8,515 nt of DNA from Holophagaceae bacterium. Lineage in GTDB: Bacteria; Acidobacteriota; Holophagae; Holophagales; Holophagaceae. The notes under the pieces are model-generated. The model searched no databases. It was not told the DNA's origin and saw only the letters and a program-made list of their open reading frames with translations. Shown piece by piece: positions 1 to 6,798 of this stretch. A program made the translations under genes and the position numbers. The stretch is taken from assembly GCA_003538615.1 (NCBI GenBank), contig DPRT01000152.1, forward strand, positions 1 through 8,515, read 5' to 3'. Each line of letters opens with the position of its first letter. Position 1 is the first letter of the stretch.

Positions 1-437
1 CGGATGGCCTGGGGCTCGCCTTCCAGTTCCAGGTAGCAGCCGAAGGGGGTCTCGTCGAGGCAGGCCTCCAGCTCGGCGCGCTCCCACACGGCGCGGACCT
101 TTTCCATGCGCAGGACGGGCGCATAGCCCAGGGCGGTGAGGATGGCCTCCAGGGCCTCGCCGTCCTCGATGCCGGTCTCGCGCTCGGGGCGGATCTTCAG
201 GATGGGATCGGGCACCTTGGGCCCCTTCCAGGTCAGCCGGAAGGCGCCCGCGAACCGCCGCGTCCGCAGGGCCGAGCCCGCGGCCCGCAGCTCGCCGTTC
301 CGGTCCCAGAGCACGCTGACCTCGGCCTGCGCGGCAATGGCCTCGCGGAAGCCCAGGGCCTCCAGCAGGGGCCGGTAGGGGCCCGTGGCGGGGATGCGCA
401 GCTTGAGCTCGGTTTCCACGGCGGGCTTGTGCTTCAT
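1..437 (-). CDS. CYTH domain protein (class IV adenylate cyclase / triphosphatase type), 3'-truncated by window edge
   Basis: The frame on the minus strand gives 145 codons before it runs off at base 1. CYTH enzymes form an eight-stranded tunnel that binds triphosphate substrates with a divalent metal; members include class IV adenylate cyclases, thiamine triphosphatases and inorganic triphosphatases. Visible hallmarks are the N-terminal ExExK signature (ETELK, E8, E10, K12), basic tunnel residues (LRTRR 57-61, WKGP 70-73, IRPERE 82-87), EKVRAVW 112-118, and the late acidic metal-binding strand DETPFGCYLELEGE at 128-141. Only the last few dozen residues of a usual 170-190-residue protein seem to be missing. 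I chose the ATG at 437 because GGAGA lies 9 bases upstream (447-451) and the ExExK motif then sits at residue 8, as usual. An in-frame ATG at 461 would add eight Arg-rich residues including a rare AGA codon. Family assignment is firm; the substrate cannot be read from the sequence. Confidence 0.85.
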   Translation of the reverse strand, partial: MKHKPAVETELKLRIPATGPYRPLLEALGFREAIAAQAEVSVLWDRNGELRAAGSALRTRRFAGAFRLTWKGPKVPDPILKIRPERETGIEDGEALEAILTALGYAPVLRMEKVRAVWERAELEACLDETPFGCYLELEGEPQAI

Positions 438-487
438 CGCGGCGCGTCTCCGATCGGTCATGATGGTGCTCTCTTTGTGGCCCCAAC

Positions 488-1792
488 GTGATCCCCCAAC
501 GGTACATCATCGCCACCCTCTTCATCGCCGCCATGCTGCTGCTCTTCGCGGTGGTGCAGGCGCCGCGTCCGGTGAGCGCCGGGGGGGTGGCCGCGGCGGA
601 AACGCCGGCCATCATGAACCTCGGCGGCTACGAAACCCTGGCGGAGCTGCGCATGGAGGACGGCTGGGCGCCGCGCTTCCAGGGCACCCAGGACCCTGAT
701 CAATCCGAGGCCTGGCCCTTCGAGGGGGGCTTCGGCACGCCCTGGGAACCGGCCTCGCCCTACCTCGGCGACCAGGGACTGGCCCTGAACGGCCCGGGTG
801 GACGCAGCGAAGTGGTGCTGTGGCGGGGGCTGGAGTGGCGCCGCTACCGCTTCGATGCGCCCCTCTGCTCGGCGCGGCTGGATCCCGTCAAGGGCAACCG
901 CCTGCTGGTGACGCTGCAGATGGGATCCACGCGCTTCGAAACCCGGCTGCTGGAGGTGCCTGAAGGCCGCGTGATCTGGTCCACCCAGTCCGGCCCCTGG
1001 AGCCGCTTCAGCTGGGACGGGAAGGCCGCCCTGCTGGGATTCTTCGAAAAGGTGGAAACCCGCGGGGAGTCCAGCCTTCTGCTCAGTGTCCTGCCCCTGG
1101 AATCCGACCTGGGGGAGGCGACCCTGGCGACCTGGGACGAGCCGGGCCTCCCATCGCCGGCCCGGGGCATAGCCACGAAACCGGAGGCCCTGTCAGAGGA
1201 TGGCCGCGATCTGCCTGGCGCCCGCCTGGCGCTGCCCTGGCGCGGCGGGGACCGGCTCTGGCTCCCCCAGGTGGACCGCCTTTGGCACGGAGGCGCCCAA
1301 GGGTGGACGGCCTGGTCGCAGGAAGGCGGGCGGTGGCGGCGCGAGGCCACAGGCCCGGGGCTTCTCGCAGCCCATCCGCCCCAGCGCATGGCCCTGGCGG
1401 CTCCCCGGCCGGACGAAGGCATGGTCCGGCGCACCAGCCCGGTGGCTTCGGTGGCCTGGGCTCCCGTGGCCGAGGACTCGCTGCCCTGGCCCGCTTGGGA
1501 CGCTGCCTGGGCCTGGCGGGAGAATGGGGCCTTCGATGCCTGGGACCAGCGGTGGAACGAGAGCACCCTGCCGCCGGAGCGCCAGCGCCAGGCTTTGTTC
1601 GAAGCCTATCGTCCCGAGTGGCGCACGGCCCTGAGCCTGCGGGCTTCCGTGAAGGGCTGGCTGCCGAGGGGCCCGGAGGTCGCCGTACGTGAACCCCTCG
1701 GTGCCGCCTGGATCTGGGTGGGGGACCGCGTGCTGCTGGTGCGCCTCGTGGAAGTCGAGCGGGTGCGCACCCTCAAGAAGCTGCTGCGCTGA
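488..1792 (+). CDS. exported tryptophan-rich protein of unknown function
   Basis: I do not recognise this 434-residue protein. It starts with a signal-peptide-like segment: a short n-region with Arg5, a hydrophobic stretch at about 7-23 (IIATLFIAAMLLLFAVV) and a plausible cleavage site after VSA at residue 31. There is no lipobox cysteine, and an uncleaved membrane anchor is also possible. The mature part holds 26 Trp in 434 residues, about 6%, often in short beta-strand-like blocks with Gly and Arg (LWRGLEWRRY, RLWLPQVDRLWHGG, GWTAWSQEGGRWRRE). This looks like a beta-propeller or other repeated beta fold, but that is inference. A second Trp cluster (PWPAWDAAWAW, then FDAWDQRW) lies at about 330-360. 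The start is GTG; an in-frame stop at 461-463 blocks any earlier start, no SD is evident, and an ATG at 533 would cut into the hydrophobic core. It diverges from the CYTH gene with about 50 bases between starts. Confidence 0.75.
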   Translation: MIPQRYIIATLFIAAMLLLFAVVQAPRPVSAGGVAAAETPAIMNLGGYETLAELRMEDGWAPRFQGTQDPDQSEAWPFEGGFGTPWEPASPYLGDQGLALNGPGGRSEVVLWRGLEWRRYRFDAPLCSARLDPVKGNRLLVTLQMGSTRFETRLLEVPEGRVIWSTQSGPWSRFSWDGKAALLGFFEKVETRGESSLLLSVLPLESDLGEATLATWDEPGLPSPARGIATKPEALSEDGRDLPGARLALPWRGGDRLWLPQVDRLWHGGAQGWTAWSQEGGRWRREATGPGLLAAHPPQRMALAAPRPDEGMVRRTSPVASVAWAPVAEDSLPWPAWDAAWAWRENGAFDAWDQRWNESTLPPERQRQALFEAYRPEWRTALSLRASVKGWLPRGPEVAVREPLGAAWIWVGDRVLLVRLVEVERVRTLKKLLR

Positions 1793-1865
1793 TCCATTCT
1801 TGCGTTGGAAGTGCGCATTTCTGGTAGCGTTGTGGCCAGCCACTCTTTCTTCCTCCCGGCCTCCC

Positions 1866-1870
1866 GAGGT
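1866..1870 (+). promoter_or_regulatory. ribosome binding site of the response regulator gene
   Basis: GAGGT lies six bases before the ATG at 1877. It decides the start: the frame is open back to a GTG-type codon at 1805, but the 24 extra residues that would give do not fit a receiver domain, which normally begins a few residues before its first beta strand. Confidence 0.7.
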
Positions 1871-1876
1871 ACCCAG

Positions 1877-3085
1877 ATGCCGCGCCTCCTCCTCGTGGAC
1901 GACAACCCCAGCATTCACCGAATTGCTGAATCCCTGTTGGCTCCCACCGATGTGGAACTGGTCTGCGTGAATTCGGGTGCGGAGGCCCTGGACCGGATCG
2001 GCCAGGGGGAGCGCTTTGACGTGCTCCTGGTGGATACGGCCATGCCCGGCATGGATGGCTGGACCTTGCTGACCCGCCTGCGGGAGCTGGAGGCCACGGC
2101 CCACCTTCCCATCGCGCTGATGGCCGGGGTGCTGGATCCCGTGGACCCGGCCAAGCTGGCCAAGGCCCCCGTGCAGGGCTTCCTGAAGAAGCCCATCGAG
2201 CTCCGCGAGCTGGGCGACCGCGTGAAGGCCCTGCTGGCCATGCCGGTGGTGATCGCCTCCGAACCCTCAGCCTTCACCACGGTGCCGGCCACCCCGGCCA
2301 AGGACCTCGTGAGGATGGCCGAATCCTCCCTGCCGGAGTTCCGTCCGGAGTATCCGTCCATGCCCGCTGCGGCGGAGCTGGCGCCCTTCTCCATGGAAGA
2401 GCTTCCAGCGACACCCGCCCCGGTGGAATCCGAAAGCGACCTGCTGGCGCTCACCGCCGAGGATCTCTGGCCCGAGGAACCCGCCGCGCTGGCCCTCGAA
2501 TCCGGTACCGCGCCGGAGATGCGCCTCGAACTGGAAGAGCTGGATCTGGACAGCCTGCAGGGACTGGCCTCGGCGCCCCCGTTCGAGCCCCTCACCGCGG
2601 AATCCCTGGCCATGCCGGCGCCTGCCGGGGCCTTCGAGCTTCCCGAGATGGAAGCCCCGGCTCCGGAACCGGAGGTTCCCGCCTTCGAAGCCCCCATCAC
2701 CACGAGCCTTGAGCCCGAAACGACCGCGGCCGAGGCCCTGGGCGAAGAAAGCCTGCTCTCCTTCACGGGCCTGGAGGCCCTCGACGGGCTTCCGGATGAG
2801 GTGGAGCCCATCCCGGTGCCGGCGGCCCTCGAGGCGGCGCCGTGGCCGCCGCCTGCCATGGATTCCGACAGGGCTCCGGAGGACCCGGTGCCTGCCGTGC
2901 CCGGGCCAATCCCTGCCGCGTCCGGTCAGGCCCCCCTCACACCCGAACAGATCCAGGCGCTTCTGGCGGATCCGGCCCTGATGGAAGCCTTGACCAAGGC
3001 CGTGGTGGCCCGCCTGGGCGATCAGGCCATCCGGGAAATCGCCTGGGAAGTCATGCCCGATCTGGCGGGAAGATTGCAAAGGTAG
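1877..3085 (+). CDS. response regulator: receiver domain, long acidic linker, short C-terminal helical module
   Basis: The 402-residue protein has an N-terminal CheY-like receiver domain (about 1-121): strand LLLVDD with acidic pocket D8/D9, phosphoacceptor D53 in LLVDTAMPGMDGW, and K104-P105 in GFLKKPIE. The position normally held by the Thr/Ser switch residue, after strand 4 (LPIALMAG), appears to be Ala83. Residues about 130-350 are a low-complexity Pro/Ala/Glu linker with little basic charge, probably disordered, broken by short leucine-rich acidic motifs (DLLALTAEDLW, LEELDLDSLQGL, FEPLTAESLAMP, LLSFTGLEALDGL). The C-terminus (about 352-402) looks helical and ends IREIAWEVMPDLAGRLQR. From memory, a similar IAWEVVPDLAE-like end occurs in response regulators of delta-type bacteria. 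There is no DNA-binding or enzymatic output domain, so output is probably by protein contact. No histidine kinase is in the window. It is followed after 42 bases by the MITGYNTDV protein gene. Confidence 0.85.
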   Translation: MPRLLLVDDNPSIHRIAESLLAPTDVELVCVNSGAEALDRIGQGERFDVLLVDTAMPGMDGWTLLTRLRELEATAHLPIALMAGVLDPVDPAKLAKAPVQGFLKKPIELRELGDRVKALLAMPVVIASEPSAFTTVPATPAKDLVRMAESSLPEFRPEYPSMPAAAELAPFSMEELPATPAPVESESDLLALTAEDLWPEEPAALALESGTAPEMRLELEELDLDSLQGLASAPPFEPLTAESLAMPAPAGAFELPEMEAPAPEPEVPAFEAPITTSLEPETTAAEALGEESLLSFTGLEALDGLPDEVEPIPVPAALEAAPWPPPAMDSDRAPEDPVPAVPGPIPAASGQAPLTPEQIQALLADPALMEALTKAVVARLGDQAIREIAWEVMPDLAGRLQR

Positions 3086-3127
3086 GTTCATGACACGCCC
3101 TGCCTTCCCGTTCCCTGGACTGCTTCC

Positions 3128-3772
3128 ATGATCACTGGCTACAACACGGACGTCCGCCACGGGAACCGCGTCTACCATGTCCAGACGGAGGACAAGGGGC
3201 TGTCCAATCCCAAGATCGAAACGCTCATCTACGTGGGCGGCGAGATCCTCGACAACTACCGTTCCTCCTACGAAGACCTGCTGGCCAGCCCGCCGGTGCC
3301 CGAGACGGCGATCCAGAGCCGCATGGACGAGCAGCACCGGGCTGTCATCCGGGACATCAAGAACGGGAAGTACGACCAGACACCGCCGGATCTGCTGGAG
3401 CAGCAGGCCTTCAACGATCGTCCGCTGGACCAGGCCATCCTGGAGTTCCTCCAGCAGGAGGGTGATGTCGAAACCCTGGAGCTGGTGCTGGATCAGCCCT
3501 TGAAGCCGGCCTTCGGCGAAGCCTTCCGGGTGCAGGTGCGGGCGCGCCTCTGCCAAAGCCAGAGCCCCGTGGCGAATGCCGAGGTCACGGTGAAGCTCGT
3601 CTCCAGCTTGAAGAAGGCCACCAGCCTGCTGTCGGGGCGCACGGATGCTGAAGGCCGCTTTGCCGGCGAGGTCCAGTTGCCGCCCAGCCAGCCGGGCCAG
3701 TGTGCGGTGCTGGTGAGCTGCGGCTCCGACCAGGGCTTCGATGAACTCAAGGCGGCCGTGGTGGCACTATAA
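3128..3772 (+). CDS. uncharacterised two-domain protein (conserved N-terminal MITGYNTDV domain, Ig-like C-terminus)
   Basis: This 214-residue protein has no signal peptide or membrane segment, so it is probably cytoplasmic. The N-terminal part (about 1-52) reads as a compact beta-rich domain, with MITGYNTDVRHGNRVYHVQT followed by IETLIYVGGEILDNYRSSYEDLL. I recall similar N-termini in uncharacterised proteins of delta-type bacteria and Acidobacteria, but cannot name a family. A charged helical middle (about 60-115, MDEQHRAVIRDIKNGKYD) leads to a C-terminal segment (about 118-201) with the strand and turn pattern of an Ig-like or carboxypeptidase-regulatory fold: PVANAEVTVKLVS, then GRTDAEGRFAGEVQLP. 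The ATG at 3128 has no clear SD, but the N-terminus fits remembered homologues and the nearby ATG at 3090 is out of frame and closes at once. It is probably cotranscribed with the response regulator, suggesting a partner or effector role (inference). Confidence 0.75.
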   Translation: MITGYNTDVRHGNRVYHVQTEDKGLSNPKIETLIYVGGEILDNYRSSYEDLLASPPVPETAIQSRMDEQHRAVIRDIKNGKYDQTPPDLLEQQAFNDRPLDQAILEFLQQEGDVETLELVLDQPLKPAFGEAFRVQVRARLCQSQSPVANAEVTVKLVSSLKKATSLLSGRTDAEGRFAGEVQLPPSQPGQCAVLVSCGSDQGFDELKAAVVAL

Positions 3773-3773
3773 T
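3768..3773 (+). promoter_or_regulatory. candidate -10 element (TATAAT) for the MerR/B12 regulator gene
   Basis: A perfect TATAAT overlaps the stop codon of the preceding gene (its TAA is 3770-3772) in an otherwise very GC-rich region. No good -35 hexamer stands 16-18 bases upstream (the bases there read about AACTCAAG), so it would need an activator or relaxed recognition. Initiation would fall near 3780, giving a leader of about 70 bases before the ATG at 3850. Confidence 0.35.
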
Positions 3774-3776
3774 TGG

Positions 3777-3800
3777 CTAGATAAAGATCTGGACTTTTTT
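3777..3800 (+). terminator. candidate Rho-independent terminator after the MITGYNTDV protein gene
   Basis: CTAGAT (3777-3782), loop AAAG and ATCTGG (3787-3792) pair as a six-base stem with one G-U. Two bases later comes a run of six T (3795-3800). The hairpin begins five bases after the stop codon. The stem is short and AT-rich, so strength is doubtful, but a T6 run is conspicuous in this GC-rich sequence. Confidence 0.45.
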
Positions 3801-3822
3801 GACTGCGGGATGGATCTTCATG

Positions 3823-3839
3823 CCAGGACCCCGTCCTGG
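3823..3839 (+). promoter_or_regulatory. perfect 17-base inverted repeat overlapping the SD of the MerR/B12 gene
   Basis: CCAGGAC, spacer CCC and GTCCTGG form perfect seven-base arms just before the start of the regulator gene. Its last two bases are the first two of the SD GGAGGTGA (3838-3845). As RNA it could fold and partly hide the ribosome site; as DNA it could be an operator. Neither role is shown. Confidence 0.4.
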
Positions 3840-3845
3840 AGGTGA
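3838..3845 (+). promoter_or_regulatory. strong ribosome binding site that fixes the MerR/B12 gene start
   Basis: GGAGGTGA is a near-ideal SD, with its GGAGG core seven bases before the ATG at 3850. It favours that ATG over the in-frame TTG at 3799 and ATG at 3820, whose extra residues (MTAGWIFMPGPRPGGEA) do not look like a MerR N-terminus. Confidence 0.75.
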
Positions 3846-3849
3846 GGCC

Positions 3850-4698
3850 ATGGCCAAGGTGGAACCGGATCTGCTGAGCATCGGGGACATCTGCTCGGAA
3901 ACTGGTCTTTCCGCTGATGTGGTGCGGGTGTGGGAGCGCCGCTACGGGTTTCCGGTGCCGGTCCGCCTGCCCTCGGGCCACCGGCGCTACCGCCAGGAGG
4001 ACCTCTACCGCCTCCGGCTCATGGCCGAGGCTGTGGCCCAGGGCCATCGCCCCTCGGTGGTGGCGCGATCCAGCGAAGAAGCCCTGAAGCGGTTGCTGAT
4101 CCCCGCCGGGGATCCCCGGGTGGATGCGCTGTTCGAGGCGGCCACGGCCATGGATACCGAACGCATGCGGACCTTGCTGCGGGAGGCGCTGGGCGGGCTG
4201 GACTGGCGGCCCTTCCTCCAGCAGGTGGTGTCCCCTCTGCTGGATCGGGTGGGCATGGCCTGGGCCGACGGCAGCCTCGGAGTCCATCAGGAGCATCTGG
4301 TGTCGGAGGTGCTGGAGGACTTCCTGCGTGAGCTGCGGCTGGGCTGCCAGCCGCTCGCCGGGAAGGGCGCCGTCCTGCTGGCCACGCTCCCTGGCGAGCG
4401 GCACCGGCTGGGGCTTCTGATGGCGGCCCTGGCCTACGCGGCCACGGGCACCCGCGCTGAACTGCTGGGGGTGGATCTGCCCGTGGCCAGCATCGCCCAG
4501 GCGGCGCGCGCGCTGAAGGTGGACCGGGTGGCCGTGGGCCTTTCGGTGCAGAGTGCCGGGGAGACCTCGCGGCGGCTGCTTCTGGACCTGAAGGAGCGGC
4601 TTCCCGCGGGCTGCCGGCTGCTCATCGGGGGCCAGGGTGCGGCCCGGACGCGGCGGATCGAAGGGGTGGACCGGCTGGTGGGGCTGGAGGTGGTGTAA
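3850..4698 (+). CDS. MerR-family transcriptional regulator with B12-binding domain (CarH/LitR-like)
   Basis: This 282-residue protein has the CarH layout. The MerR winged-helix domain (about 8-75) contains IGDICSETGLSADVVRVWER, RYGFPVPVRLPSGHRRY and DLYRLRLM. A helical cap-type domain (about 88-165) is followed by a Rossmann-like cobalamin-binding domain (about 172-282). The capping motif W-x9-EH is present (W138, E148, H149), as is ExHxxG (E183, H185, G188), which supplies the lower axial histidine to cobalt. In CarH photoreceptors these bind adenosylcobalamin; the dark tetramer represses carotenoid or photoprotection genes and light releases it from DNA. The residue after the cap Trp, His132 in Thermus CarH (the ligand in the light state), is Ala139 here, so photochemistry may differ. 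No carotenoid or photolyase gene is in the window, so targets are unknown. It has a strong SD and a structured leader, and converges on the DUF1275 gene 19 bases away. Confidence 0.88.
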   Translation: MAKVEPDLLSIGDICSETGLSADVVRVWERRYGFPVPVRLPSGHRRYRQEDLYRLRLMAEAVAQGHRPSVVARSSEEALKRLLIPAGDPRVDALFEAATAMDTERMRTLLREALGGLDWRPFLQQVVSPLLDRVGMAWADGSLGVHQEHLVSEVLEDFLRELRLGCQPLAGKGAVLLATLPGERHRLGLLMAALAYAATGTRAELLGVDLPVASIAQAARALKVDRVAVGLSVQSAGETSRRLLLDLKERLPAGCRLLIGGQGAARTRRIEGVDRLVGLEVV

Positions 4699-4717
4699 AG
4701 CCCCTGGCCGTGTCCGG

Positions 4718-5629
4718 TCAGGACGGGGACCCGGGTTCGTCCGGAGCCCACTGCCGGCGGAGGCGGTGCATGAGCAGGCGGACCTCCAGCAGCAGGGGGC
4801 GGGCGGCCAGGAAGCAGAGGAACCCGGCCAGGGGCACCGTGACCTTGAAGCCGATGTGCTTGAACCCGAGGGCCCCGGCGACGCCGCCCCCCAGGAAGGA
4901 CGCCAGGATCAGGATCAGCAGGGACAGTTTCTGGCGATTGGCGAGGATGCGGTCCCGCCCTTGCCGGTGGTGGACATTCACGTAGGCGAGGCGCCCCAGC
5001 TCGATGCCGATGTCCGTGACCGTGCCCGTGAGGTGGGTGGTCCGGACGGCGGCGCCGGAGATGATGGATGTCACGGCGTTGTGCAGGCCCATGATGAAGC
5101 AGAGCAGCATCACGGTGCTGGGCAGGGTGAACCGGATCTCCTGCTGCAGGCGGTTTCCCATGAACCCGAACACCAGCATCAATAGGGCTTCCAAGATCAT
5201 GGTCAGGGCATAGCGGCTGCGCATGCGCCGCCGCTGGCCGAAGCTGATCAGCAGTGTGCAGACCAGGGCCCCGCCCAGAAAGCTGAGCATCATGGCCAGG
5301 GCGGCCAGGGCCGTGACGAGGTCGCCCACCGCCAGCTCGTCCGCCAGGGAGGAGACCACGCCGGTCATGTGCGAGGTGTAGTGGCTGACGGCGAGGAATC
5401 CGCCCGCGTTTACGGCCCCGGCCACGAAGGCCATGGCCCAGGCCAGCTGGCGGTTCAGGGCCTCCGAGCGCAGGGCGCCCTCCCGCACCAGCAGGTTCTC
5501 CTGGATGGGGAGGGTGGCCAGGGCCGTTTCCACGGCGGCCTGCAGCTGGTGGCCCGTCAGGCGGTTCTTCAGCAGCCGCCGGAGGTAGCGGTCGGCGAGC
5601 AGCTGGAGGTAGCGGGGAATGCGGCGCAT
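4718..5629 (-). CDS. YoaK/DUF1275 family membrane protein
   Basis: This 303-residue integral membrane protein has about six predicted segments (roughly 62-80, 103-128, 141-158, 170-192, 234-256, 262-279). It shows the DUF1275 internal duplication: GAVNAGGF then TSHMTG (71-90) recurs as GLHNAVTS then RTTHLTG (181-202), each with an NA pair followed by a T-x-x-(M/L)-TG end. Transport has been suggested for the family, but the substrate is unknown. Compared with the usual 210-240 residues, this protein carries about 60 extra N-terminal residues, basic and helical (RYLQLLADRYLRRLLKNRL), plus a basic C-terminal tail. I chose the ATG at 5629; GGAAG lies about six bases upstream, and the longer open frame beyond it runs antisense to the asparaginase gene. 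It converges with the MerR gene and diverges from asparaginase across 82 bases. Confidence 0.85.
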   Translation of the reverse strand: MRRIPRYLQLLADRYLRRLLKNRLTGHQLQAAVETALATLPIQENLLVREGALRSEALNRQLAWAMAFVAGAVNAGGFLAVSHYTSHMTGVVSSLADELAVGDLVTALAALAMMLSFLGGALVCTLLISFGQRRRMRSRYALTMILEALLMLVFGFMGNRLQQEIRFTLPSTVMLLCFIMGLHNAVTSIISGAAVRTTHLTGTVTDIGIELGRLAYVNVHHRQGRDRILANRQKLSLLILILASFLGGGVAGALGFKHIGFKVTVPLAGFLCFLAARPLLLEVRLLMHRLRRQWAPDEPGSPS

Positions 5630-5640
5630 GGAGAGCTTCC

Positions 5641-5646
5641 AGTCTA
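5641..5646 (-). promoter_or_regulatory. candidate -10 element (TAGACT) of the DUF1275 gene
   Basis: TAGACT on the minus strand ends 11 bases before the DUF1275 ATG at 5629. It fits the TAnnnT -10 pattern, but no convincing -35 is seen. Initiation would lie only about five bases before the ATG, implying a very short leader. Confidence 0.25.
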
Positions 5647-5648
5647 CT

Positions 5649-5663
5649 GGGCCGGGGCGGCCC
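5649..5663. repeat. GC-rich inverted repeat in the DUF1275/asparaginase divergent spacer
   Basis: GGGCCG, GGG and CGGCCC form perfect six-base arms, extendable by a wobble and a C-G pair, between the two candidate -10 elements. It could be an operator for one or both genes. Such repeats arise readily by chance in GC-rich DNA. Confidence 0.3.
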
Positions 5664-5699
5664 GGAGCGCGGAGACTCCAGGCCCTGGACGCCAGGCGG

Positions 5700-5705
5700 T
5701 AGACT
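5700..5705 (+). promoter_or_regulatory. candidate -10 element (TAGACT) of the asparaginase gene
   Basis: TAGACT ends six bases before the asparaginase ATG at 5712, so initiation would fall on or next to the A of the start codon. The gene has no SD, which agrees with a leaderless mRNA. No clear -35 element is seen. Confidence 0.28.
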
Positions 5706-5711
5706 CCTCTC

Positions 5712-6719
<1,008 letters not shown>

Positions 6720-6771
6720 TCGTGGATCCCCGGGGCATCTCCCGATGCGCCGCAGGGGCCTGTGAGCCCGC

Positions 6772-6777
6772 TAGAAT
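6772..6777 (+). promoter_or_regulatory. candidate -10 element (TAGAAT) for serS
   Basis: TAGAAT lies 21 bases before the serS ATG, predicting a leader of about 15 bases. No -35 match stands at normal spacing. The 79-base spacer otherwise holds only a weak hairpin (GCATC/GATGC at 6735-6748) without a T tract, and no T-box-like leader. Confidence 0.28.
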
Positions 6778-6798
6778 GGAAGTTTCCGGGATGCCCAG

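Noticed and set aside
1832..1853. Possible terminator after the Trp-rich gene (GTGG/CCAC followed by a pyrimidine tract)
   Set aside because: The stem has only four firm pairs and the tract is interrupted by C; too weak to call.
1805..1876. Upstream extension of the response regulator
   Set aside because: The added residues do not fit a receiver N-terminus, and the ATG at 1877 has a well-placed GAGGT.
2267..3556. 429-codon minus-strand open frame across the response regulator and MITGYNTDV genes
   Set aside because: Composition is rich in Arg, Gly and His with no recognisable domain, and it spans two better-supported plus-strand genes.
4699..4724. Possible bidirectional terminator between the convergent MerR and DUF1275 genes (GTCC/GGAC)
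   Set aside because: Four-base stem, no T tract on either strand, and it overlaps the DUF1275 stop codon.
6733..6751. Hairpin after asparaginase (GCATC/GATGC)
   Set aside because: Short stem with a bulge and no T tract; expected by chance in GC-rich spacer DNA.
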